Shown here: piece by piece, positions 48,101-60,100 of the stretch
Layout: each line of letters starts with the position of its first letter
Numbering within the stretch: position 1 is the first letter of the stretch
Assembly: GCA_018676675.1 (NCBI GenBank)
Contig: JABHEG010000280.1
Coordinates: 1 to 64,000, forward strand
From: Lentisphaerota bacterium
GTDB lineage: Bacteria; Verrucomicrobiota; Lentisphaeria; Oligosphaerales; JABHEG01
Direction: 5' to 3'
DNA: 64,000 nt
Program-made: the position numbers and the translations under genes
The notes under the pieces: generated by a model
What the model was told of the DNA's origin: nothing
The model's input: the letters and a program-made list of their open reading frames with translations, nothing else
Databases searched by the model: none

Positions 48101-51100
48101 CGGTAGCCGGGTTCCCGTTGCCGGATGTGTCGGCCAGGGCGTTGAGCGTGACGTTGACCTCCGGGATGACATCCGTCCGATGCTCGCCGTTGATATTGGT
48201 TGCGGACACCACGCCGGCACTTGTGCCGGTGGCGTCTGTGTTCCATGTTGTGGCGGCCGATATGCGTAAGTAGAACTCCTGCAGGTTGCCGTTGTCGTCG
48301 GTGGACTCCAGGCCGCCACTACCGTCGTCGGTGAGGGCCAGGTCGAAGGCTTCGCCGCCACCGGTGTCATCATCGATGGTGAAGTTCCCGGCGGTCACGG
48401 CGGCCGAAATGAGGTCCTCATCGACACCATTGTCGAGGGGTTCACTGAAGGAGACCTTAACGGTGTGATCGTCGTAGGTTTCGGCGGCCATCAGGATGGG
48501 ACGGGCGAGGTCGAACTTGTACTGGCCTATACCGAGGTCGTTCCCGGCATCGAGTGCGTTGCCCGAGGCAGCGTCATCAAGCAGCGTCGTCCCGGTGTAA
48601 TCGACCTGTGCAAAGGCCGTGCCGGTGGCAGCACCGGTCGTTAACACGACCATGTTGGCGGGGACGGGTGTGGCGATCGCTTCGCCCACGTCGAACCGGG
48701 CAGCATTTGCGCCGCCGCCGTCCGTCCACTCGAAGTCAGCTCCTGTGGTGTTGTTCTTGTCGTCGTCCGCGTTATCCAGGTCCAGCACGTACTGCGTACC
48801 CACACCCGTGGCGGTCCCAACGAGGGCGCCGAGGGATTCTGTGGTCGCGACAGCGCCATCGATGCGGAACTCGCCCGGGACGACCGTGGCTCCTGCAATC
48901 CCCTCGGAGAACCGGATGGCCGCGGTTTCCACGTTGCCGTCTGTGTCGCCGTCGTAGGTCGCGACGCCGATGATGACGGGTTTGGCACCGTCAGCGACGC
49001 CTGCTGCGATGAACCCGGCGCTGGTGACCGCCGCGACGGGATTGGCCTCAGTGGACAGGTCCGCGAGGGCTCCTGCATCAATGGTCAGGTCAGGTGTGTT
49101 GGGGCTCTTGTCCACGCCGGAGGCATTGGTCCCGCCCGCATCTGCAGCGGCATCGGTGGCACCGGTGTTCCAGGTGTCGGTGCCGTTCTGCCACACAATC
49201 ACGGGATTGTTGGTCGTATCCGGGGGATTGTCAAACGTGATGTTGCCCCCGTCAGCCGTCACTTCACCGGTTTGGAAGCTCCCGACAGGCTCGGAGAACG
49301 TGACCTCAACGCTGTTTTCAGACGTGGTCTTCGCCGACAGCACAACGGGCGGGGCCCCATCCTGTTGGGCGTCGAGCCCAGCGTCAGCCGTGTTCGCCAG
49401 GAGAATTCCCGCCAAATCCGTGGTGTCGGCGTCGGTCGGCAGATCCTGCGTATAGCCAACATCCGCATAGTCCGTGCCGTTCTCTTCCGCACCGTTGGCC
49501 GCGTTGATGAAAACAACGCCGTCGTCATTGGATGCAATAGCCACGTAGCTGTTGGCCGATCCGCTCAGATTCCCGGAGACTTCGAAGCTGGTGATGCTGA
49601 GAACATCCGTGACGGTCAATCCTCCGACAACATCGCCATTCGCCAAACTATGGCGCACGCGGGTGACGCAGGCAGTGTCGGCGCCGTCGAAGACCGCCGA
49701 GAGAAGGTAGATCTGGTCAACAGCAGCGCCGGCGGCAGCCCCGATGGTGAAGTCGTTGGCCTGGATGGTGCTGTCATCCATATTTTCCGAGAATTCCAGC
49801 CTGGCGGTGTCCACATCGCCGTCGCTGTCCTGGTCGTAATCGATCACGGTCATGATCTGGGGCGCAGCCGAATCGGTCGTTGCCGGCACGGAGGTCGCAT
49901 CGACCGGTTCGTTGTCGAAGGAACGCAGGAGCGCGTTGGCAACGGTCAAGGCAGGCTTGGTGCCGGTGTCGGGCGTTCCACCTTCCTGAGAGAGGACGAG
50001 GTAGAGGACGGTGTTCCCGGTGACATCGTCATCGAGCGGGCCGTTGGGATCGATGAAGACGAAACCATCCCGCCCGGCGATCTGCCAGTGGTTGCCGTTG
50101 GCAGCGACGTCGACCAGCGTGCCCATGCCGCTGTACCCCTCGAGCGTAGTGTCGTCGACAGGCCGGTCAAAGGTGACGCGGAACGCGTCAAGGTAGCCAT
50201 TGGCGTTGGTGTCAAGGGCCTCAACGCTCGCGACGCCGACCGATCCGAGACCGCGAATCTGCACGGCCGGGGTAGAATCTACCATGTCGTTCGAGTCGAG
50301 GTCGCCGATGCAGTGATCAACACGCCCGGTGTTGACCTCAATGGTGGCGTCTTCGGTCCATGCTCCCCCACTGGCTGTGGGTTCATTGAGGGTCAGGACG
50401 GCCCGTCCCTGCGCATCAATGGTCAGGTCAATGTCAATGCCGCCGAAAGCAGGCGCCGTGGCAGCGATTGCCCCGTCAGGGCTGGTCTTCAGATCAGACA
50501 GGTCGGTAGCTGTCCAATCGGTGACCGGTTCACTGAAGGTGAGCGTGACCTCGGTAGCTGTGGGCACTTCCCCGGAAGCAATGGCCTGGTTCCCGCGGGC
50601 TCCGACGAGCACTGGCTTGGCATGGTCGCTGACAGTCGCCTGCCCGGCCTGGTAGATTCCGGTTCCCTGCAGGAGATTGCCGGCCTCGTCAGTCAGTGTT
50701 GAAGTAAGCACACTGAGGTCGGGCGTATCGCCGGTGTCATAGGTCCCCGCCTGAGCTGGTGCGAAGGTGAAGTAGAGGACATTGTTGTCCCGTTCGTTGG
50801 CGTCGTCGTCGGGGCCGCTCATATCAATCGTCAGTTCCCCCCGACCGGCGAGTACCCACCGGGTTGTGGGAAGATCCTGCCAGAAGTTGACGGGTGGGTT
50901 GGGAGTATACAGTGTCGCGTCCAGGACATTCTCGCTGAAGGTGACTTTGAGGGTGTCGATGCGTCCGTCTTCATCCAGGTCGAGGATCTCAACATCTTCT
51001 CCGCGGTAGTGGGAGATCTGCGCGTCGACGCCTTCGTTGTAGACCCCGGCGCCATCCATATCGGACTGGCCATCGTTCGTGTCGGTGTCGCGATCCGCCC

Positions 51101-54100
51101 AGATGTCCTCGGCCGCCGACCAGGTGGTGGCTATGGTCTGATTGTTGTAGTAGAGGTTTGTCTGGACAGCGTTCTGGGTGTACCCATCCGGAGTCGTCCA
51201 GGCATCTCCCCCCCCCCATATGCGGCGGTCAGTGCCCTCGTTGTAGACGCTGTTTCCGCCGAGCTCCTGCCAAATGTCTTCGCCGGGATCCCACTGCCCG
51301 TTCTCGTTGCGGTCATGGTAGTAGAGATCCGTGTTCACGCCGACGGTCGCATCGGGGGTGGGCCAGGTGCTGCTGACGACGATGCCGTTGTGAACAATCA
51401 GAGGGGGGACGGTGTCGCTGGTTTCCAGGTCCGCAGCTGTGAAGTCGACCGGATTTCCGGCCCAATCGAAGAGGCCAAACCGGTCGCCGTCATAGGTCGT
51501 CTGGTAGGTGATTGCACCAGTCGTACCATCTACATCCTCAAGTGTGATGGTCAGCACTTGTGTGTTGGTGGAAAGTGAGAGGCGGCTGTCGGCCACGGGG
51601 GAAAGATCGGACGCCCCATCCGCATCGGCAAGAGTCCAGTCGTCCGCGTCTTCGTTCCCGGGCTGTGTTCCCTCGTGGAAGCTGAATGTCACCGTGTTGA
51701 GATAGCCATCACTATCGGTATCGGCAATAACCGGCTCGACACTGAGCTGCGGCGGCAACGTGTCGATCGTCACGGTCGTACTGGTCAGACTGGCCACGTT
51801 GAGCGGCTTGCTCAAACCGATGTCGCCATCGGAAATGCGGACGCGGAATTGGTCACCGTCGTCGACATCCTGGTAGTTGTTGGCGGCCTCAGACGGCTGG
51901 ACGACGGCGAAGAAATCATAGATGCCATCGAGATCTGCGCTGGCAACCAGATTCTCGCTGTCAAGACTGAACGTCACTCGGTATTCGGTGATGCCGCCGC
52001 CGATGACGGACGACGTCCACGCCGGGGCGTTTGCCGGCTGAATGAGGGTGTCAATATTCGGCTCGAAGAGGCCGTTTCCGTCGGCATCGCGGTACAGGAG
52101 AACTCCCGCATCACGACCAGCGTAGTTACCCCCATTGGTCAGGGCCCGCAGATCGATGGTAGCATTGAACTCAGACATGTTGTCGAAGCGCAATGTCACG
52201 CCATCAAGCGTCACGCCCGTCGCGCCGCTGTTGGCCAGGTCAATGCCGATGACGTCGGTCATGGCGTCCTCGGGGTCGTTGAAGGGCACGGGTGCGTCGG
52301 CCTCGTAACGCCGAATGGTGCGAGTGGTCTTCGTGACTCGGAAAGTCCATGTGCAGCTGGCAGGCTGGAAGGTGTCACCGTACGCCCGGAAGATATCCTC
52401 CCGCAACTCGTATCCCAACGGGACGCTTCCGGCACGCTCAATGCTCACATAATCCGTGCTCTGGAAGCGACTCAGCGCTTCACCAAGTTCGACTTGGACG
52501 GTACTATCATCCCCGTCATGGAGCACCTTGTCGGTGGCGACAAACGTCAGCGGGCCAGCAATCGTCCCGTTGGCTTCAGCTGGTCGGGCGACGATGTCAT
52601 CGCCGAGGGTATAGCCGCCACTGCCATCGGCATCGTGATAATAGATGGCGCCGTAGCCGCTGACTGTATCGCCGGCGGCGACTGACACGCTGTCGGCCGA
52701 AAGCAGATCATCGCCTGCTCGCAACAAAGCCGCCCCACCTGCCCCGGTAGTGGCATCCCCATCTGTGTCAATCACGTAGTCAAGCCACGGGAGTGTGTAA
52801 ACACTGTCCGTATCACGGACGACGGCCTCCTGGCCACCGTCGGTATACGCCTGATCCTCGTCGTAGTCATGGAAAGAAAGGCGGTCGTGGGGAACAAAGG
52901 CAGTAAGGGCTGCGTCCTCGGCTGGCGTACCCAATACCACATCGTCGTCGGCAGCTTTGTACAGTGCGTCACCATTGCCAGCCAAGACGATGGGCTCGCC
53001 GACATCCCAGGCCCCGTTTTCGTCCGTGTCGACATAATAGAGGTCCCCGGCATCAAAACCTGGACCTGAGATCTCGAAGATTGGCACTAGTAAGGTGTCT
53101 CGAAGCAGTTCCGCGGGAGGTACGCCAGCCCCGGTCGAGCCTGTGCCGTCACCGTCAACGAGAGTGTCTTCAGCGGCAAAGGCAAAGGGATCGAACGTGA
53201 CTGTGATGCTGTTCGTTCCGGTGCCTAGGGTGTAGCTGGCCACGGCTGTCATATCGAGTGGGACGGTTTGACCATTCCAGCGTAGGTAGTAGGCATTGCT
53301 GACAGGATCGAAAAACAGCTCGATATCCTGGTAACCGTCAGCCACGCTCGTACCAATCTCGGTAACCAGCAAGCCGGCCGTGAGGGTGGTCTGGACGCGA
53401 GTGGTCAGATCGCCGTAGTTGCTTTTGATCGTTGCGGCGAGAGTGTGCGTCTGCAGGCGTGAAGCCGCGTTCCCCGGGCCGGAGCTGTATTCGATGCCGT
53501 CCACCTCCACGGTACAGTAGAGTTCGTCTGCGTACTCCAGTTCGGGGGAGAAGTTCAGGCAGACGAAATGGTCGCTCAGCCCACTGTCACTGGCTTCCGG
53601 GACCAGGGTGTCTGTGCCCGTGTTGATCGGCAACATCGTGATGGTATAGGTGCCCGCCCCCACATTGTAGTCGACAACGATGTCGCACGGGATGACGGTG
53701 TCCGCTGTGCGACTGAACGCGCCATTTCCGTTGTCGGCATAGAGCATCACGCCGCGAAGTGTGTGAGTCAGGTCGTTCATGGCCATGAGGTCATCCGTCG
53801 GGGCGAAGCCATTGACATCGTGGAGAGTGAACGTCAGTCCCTGTAGGTATACTGTCCCGGGGACCCCGAGGAAATGGTCAATCCCGAACAAGACAGTTGG
53901 GGCGGACACCCCAGTTCGCCCCGCATCGATGGTCCATGGGCTGGTCGTCTCATCTCTGTAAACGGTGTTGGTCACACTCGTGCAGGTAATCGTTCCGCTG
54001 GCTCCACTGGCGAAAGCCGGACTGCCATTCGTGTTGGGCTCGGTCGGCTCGTAGGCGCTGGCGGACACCGAGAAACGGTCACCAAAGCTCATGTCATTGC

Positions 54101-57100
54101 TGGTCTGGGCGGCCAAGAAAAAGTCGTTCCCACCGTGAGGGGAGACGTGCGAGTTCGGTAGATGGGCGGCACGGCTGGTCGGGTCGGGATAGAGGGTGGT
54201 GGTGTAGCTCCCTGAGCCACCGAAGATGGGCGTCTCGATCAAAGGCACGAACTCATCGACGTCAGCCCCATCAAAGACTCCATTGGCGTTGGCATCGCGG
54301 TAGAGGGCGATACCACTGTCCTGGTCGGCTGTCAACGGAAGCAAGTGGGTACTGGTGAAACTGGTGATGTCGTTGACTGTCACCGCCACTCTCAGCAACC
54401 GGCTTTGGTTGACAAACAGGATGTCGCTGGCCGGCTCAGCGGGAAGGGCCTCACTGGTCCGACGGACGACCACGAAGCTTGTGCCGTCAGCGTTCCCCGG
54501 GACCAGAACGAGTGTGTCGCTGGCCACGGCAACATTGGTTGGGCTTCCATCACACCAACTCAGCGAACTGATGCCGTCGTAGCTGAAAAGGTGGTTCCCT
54601 TGTTCGACAACGTCACTGACGCCCATGATCTCCAGCCCGGTAATGGCGAAGAGGGGCGAGACCACCCGCCCATCGGCCGGGTAGTGAGCCAAGTCCTCAG
54701 AGGTCGCACCGTGAACATCGTGGACTTGGATAACCAGGTAATCGGCCTCGGAAACGCGCTCGGCGCTGAGAACGAAAAGGCCACCTTCTGCAACGTCAAC
54801 AGGATCCCCTGCCGTGCCGCCGTCGCCGTCGTCGGACTGCCACGTGAGCTGCGTGCCATTCAGTGATAGTCTACCCGTATTGCCGGCCACATTGCCCGGA
54901 CCAACTCCGTGGACGCGAACGCCTCGGATGGCAGCGGGTTGCTGGATATCCCGGTCTACATCGGCGCTGATCGTCACATCGACACTGGCATTTGCGATAG
55001 GGAGACTGGCGGCGGTAACTGCCACAACGAGGAAGCTGCCACTCGCGCCCTCAAGTATGAAGCGTCCCCCGGCTCCGACGGCCACGACATTGCCATCGTT
55101 CCAGCGCAAAGTCTTGGCCGAACGGGCGTATACCAGTTTGTCGGAATAGAGCCCGCCCTGGAGATTCTTGCTCACTGCCTCGAGGACCACCCCTCCGGTC
55201 TGCCCGAAGGGGAAACGAGGGGCAAAGCCACGACCGCTGTCATGCATATCGAACCCCAGCACGGCGGTCGGCTCACTCCCCGCGGCGATGGTACCGGCCG
55301 GTAGAGCGCTGCTCACGCTGGCAGGCGCTGCCCCACGAACTTGGACGGACCTACACCCTTCCTCGTGGGGACTCCAGGCACAACGAAACTCATCGCTGTT
55401 GCTGATGACCGGAATATCGACACCGGCATCGTACACCCCAAGCGTCCCACCGATGTCGTACCACACATCATCCCCCGGAGAGTAAGCGACATTGTAGTCG
55501 AGGTCGGTGCCGTTGTCGTTGGCAGCTCCCGGCGGCTCCGGGTCTGTGTTGGGATTAGGCGCGTGCCCACGTTTAGCGTAATGAAGATTGCGCTGATAGC
55601 TCCCGATTGCACTCAGCATCGGTTCCCCCTGAGTCCGGTGTTGGTAAGGTACATTCGCATCATAGAAGGGGACCGGCCACCAATGGTCCTCAATGTCCAT
55701 CATCGTCTCCCCCATGCCCCAACGACCATCGCTGTTGGAGTCAACGTAAACGTGCCCTGTGAATGTCAGGCCCGGGGTCCCGTCGGCGGTGTCCCACCCA
55801 GCTGCGAAGTCCGCGCCTGAACGGCCTCGTCGGAAGAGGATACCATCGTTCGGGACTTCAACGTAGAAGCTGTCCCCAAGGTTGAAGGAGACGTTGGTGA
55901 CGACGCGAATATCGTACTCGAAGCCATCGTTCCCAGCAGCATCATCCAACGGGACGGCCTGGCTCGTGAGAGGACGCAGGACGACTTCGCGGTAGGCCTG
56001 TCCCGCAGCATTGGTGAGCCATGGTCCCCACTCAAGACCGCCGGCTGCCAACTGAACGAGGCCAGTGGTGCCGAAAAGTTTGTAGAGCCGGACGCCGCTG
56101 GTGGCGTCGTCGGCCAAAGGCAACAAGTCGCGCTCGGGATCGAACTGTCCATAGCTGGTGTCAACAAAACGAAGCGTGATCCCATCGATAACATCGGTCG
56201 CCCGCCCTGCCGCATCGATCCCAAGCACGCTGCGTTCCCGCTCGTCAAGACGGGAGGTGCTTGAATAGGTGACAGGGCTAACCTTGACCATCGCGTAAAC
56301 CGGCCCGGACTCAATGACCACTGGAGGCGTCATTGCAAAGATGCCATTCGCAACGGTGCCGGGAACATGTGAGTTGCTTACCAGGTTGCTGTTGTAGATC
56401 CGCAGCTCGCCGATCCCGGCGAGGAGGCCATCGCCGGGAGTGACGTTGCTGTTGTTGGCAGCGGCCGAAAACGTGATGCTGGCGTTAGCGTTGGATAGGG
56501 ATTGGTTCAGACTCCCGGCCAGAAGATACTCGCCACCGGTGTTGCTCTGCCGCCAGTAGGCGTCACTGTTGGGATTGAAACCACCTTGGTCGAAACCACG
56601 GAGGGTGACGCGATTGGCGCTGAGACTATGAGTGAATTGGGCGGAGGAGTTGCTGTCCGAGCTGTATTGCTCAATCTCAGCACTCTCGGCGTCCACGGCG
56701 AGCAAGTCAGTCCAGCTATCATCGTGTGAAAAGCCAAGGACACCGTACCGCGCATCGAGGTTGCGTACACCAATGGCGGTCCCGGTAAAGTGCGGGGTGC
56801 TGTTGCGGTTGCCGGCGGCATCAACAACTTGCGCGCTGGACGTATTACCGCCACCACCGATGGTCCGGGAGGTGACCGACGTGCTGTTGAACCAAAGGCG
56901 CACGGTCTGAGCCGTGCCGCTGAGAAGGTCGATAATTTCAGGACCGTAAGGACCTTCTTTTTGGTGGACGCTTGAGCCGGCACCATAGGAAGCACCCGGT
57001 GTCCAGCCCGTGTTGCCGACGGAACTCAAGGGCTCGCTGAAAACGATGTCCAGGTAGTCGTAGGAGTTGTAGCTGCTGGATTCGCCACTCTTGTTGTAGT

Positions 57101-60100
57101 TGGTCGTGCGCCACATTGCGGCCGAGATCGGACGGGCGGGAGCGCCGTCCCACGCCATCGTCGGCGGGAAGTCACCCACGACGTAGTAGTAATCCGCCAC
57201 GTCGGGGTTCTGAACGATCTGGCGATACCAATGAACACCGTCTCGCTCCCGAGTGTCGGTTTCTCCCGAAGCCGGAGGAAGCCCGTCGGTACCGTCAGTC
57301 GAGTCGTTGTAACTGATCATCACCCAGCGTTTGCCGTGGGTGCGCGCCCGTACCTGCGACTGGTTAATGAGCACCCGGATCGTGCTGTAGTAGGTGGTGA
57401 CCCGATAGACGCTCATGCTCTGGACAGTGATCTCAGACCAGTCCGAACTCGCACGGGACGGCAGGCCGCCCGTGAAATTGGTGTCCGAAACATTGGCCAG
57501 GTTCTCATCCTCTGGGGCGTTTGAGGTGTCTTCGGGGTCGTTATTCTGCACCCACACGCGGAATGTCCCCCCCGTGGAGAGCGCAGGAGTATAGGTCTGG
57601 TTGGGGTAGGGGTTACGGAAGTTGAGATCCACCGCGTCGACCCGGCAGTCGCCGTCGAGGTCGCGGTAGAAGATACCGTTGTACGTGAGACCCTCTGCGT
57701 CGGTATCGGTGTTGGTCTCCACCGGGGCCGTGCCATACCTCAAGTAAGCGCCATCCCCGGTGGTGAAGTAGCGGGGTGGCATGCTGTCCGGATCGTCAAT
57801 GTCGTAGGGGGCGCGGAGGGTGACGTCCCAATCCGTGGCGGGAACAGCGTTGCCGCCGAAGTCGAAGATGTCACCGGCGGCGATGCTGACCGTGAGGGTC
57901 GTGGCGCCAGTGGCCGCCGGATCGACCAGCGCGCGACTAGCAGCGTTATTGCCGAAGTAGAGGATGCAGTAGTTGTTCGCCAAGGAATACGAGATGTTGT
58001 TGATATTGATCGCGTTGGTATTGGTGGCGGCCGTGAAGTCGTCGACCGTGAGATCGCCTACGTTGTCGCCGACCGATTCTGGATTGTGGTTGCTGATCCC
58101 GTTGCCATTGGTGTAGACCCGTTCACTGAACACCACCTTGGCGGAGTAGTTGTCATCGGCCAAGATAATGTCGACGACCCGGGGAATGCTTGAGTCGTGC
58201 AACCGCATCTCGCCGCTGGTCGTCTGCGTATCAGCCGGATTGCCGAGGGAATCGAACACGTTCTCCTCGACCGGAACAATCTCAATGGTCTCCACACCGG
58301 CTGGGACGCGGTACTCGTTTAGGTACGTAGGCGCCGCTCCCCCTGCCAAGTCCAGATCCGGCGTGTAATTGAGGTGGCACCGCGTGACGCTTGCGCCCTC
58401 GGTCAGAGCATCTCCGGCGACATCGGTGATGCTGCTGATACCAACGCTGGTTACAGTCCCGCCGTTCTTGGTTAGCAAGACCCTGAGTGCGTTCGCATTC
58501 AGGACGCCGGGGAGCGGGTCGCCGTTGTCGTCCAGGCGCGTGTCGCCCGAGTCGTAGGCGTTGGCCGTGCTGCCATCATCCAGCCAGATCAGGTCCGCAC
58601 CGTCGAGCAAGCCGTTGCTGTTGGCGTCGCGATACATCGCGGTGGCAGGCATGGCGCTGGCGCCCACCTGGCCGTCGGCGGGCTCCGTGCCGGTGACCAT
58701 CTCATCGACGAAGCCATCCGTGATGTCGCCAACGGTGTAGATGCTATCAGCGGGGGAATAGTCCAGCCAGATGCCGTTGTTGTTGCCGGCGAGGAAACCG
58801 GTCACCCAAGTCTGGAATTCGGCCTCGAGATCATCCACGTCGGGTACTGGGATCGCCGCGTTTTCTGCGTAATAGGAGGTGCGGTCGGGAACTTGTGCGC
58901 CGAGGGTAGCTACGGACGGCTCGGCGCCCGATGGCCAAAACCACATGTCGCTGCCCGGTGTAAATGTCTCGTCAAAGTTGATGCCAAGCCCGACGACCTC
59001 GCCAACATCCAGAAACAGACCGTCCCCGGCACTGCAGCCCAACTCCCCGTCCAGCTCGATGTAGCAGACGTGCGCAACCGTCGTTGCCCCAAGGACAGGG
59101 ACGTTCGCCTGGAGATTCTTGAACTCGCCAGTGCGATCGGTTCCGTCCAAAAGCCCGGTGGTGAACGGGGGCTCCATGAGCACCACGTCCTCGCGCCGGA
59201 AGAAGTCATTGTCCTGAGCCACGCCACGGTCGAGCCACAGGGCATCCCCCGCTTGCTGGCCACCCGCGCCGTTGGTGTTGAACCAGCGATACTGCGGCAC
59301 AAGGTCGCTGAAACTGGAGGTCTTGGCCAGACTGTCCGTGCTCCCCACCGGTTCGTTCCAGGTGAGGTCGACGTAGGTATTGTCAGCTGCCAAGGAAGCG
59401 CTGACGATCACCGGCCCGTGGTTGTCGAAGCGGTATGCGAACTCGCTGTAGAAGAAGTCGCCGTTGTGTGCTCCCATGCCGCCGAGTTCCTCAGCGTTTG
59501 CGACGTCCATGATCGTGTCATTATCAATCACGTCCAGGCGAACATAACCATCGCCATTGCCCATGCTGACCGTGACCGTCCATGTTGCACTGGGTGAGGC
59601 CGTGGGGGTCCCCGCACCGTCTGTAGGTGCGACCGCCGTGATGACTGCACTCGGAAGCGGCGTGTCGGGCTTGGCAGCATATTCCTCAAACGGCCACGGT
59701 GATGTGTTCACGAAATTCTTGGTCAAGCGCAAGCCAAAGTCGTCCGCATCCACCCCTTGGACAGCTTCCGAAAACGTGACGAGAAACTGCACGGTTCCTG
59801 CGCTGGTCGCATACGGGTTGGCTGTGCCTGGGAGCGCAGCACCATCGACCAGCAGCTGGGTCGAGGAAACCTGTGGTGTTGCCGGGTCTATCGGGAGCCC
59901 GGCGGCTTCCGCCTGCGCACTCACCAGGGGAGCCACAGGGATCGTCGCGGCATCATGCTGCCCGGCCTGGCTGCCCTCCCCATCCACATCTGCCTCCAAG
60001 AAGTTCCTTGGCATGTCGAGGGTGAGTGCGACACCCAGCCCCTGGATAGTGGCCGTGTCCACGGCATTCAGGACGATCACGACCAACGGGCTCCCAGCTG

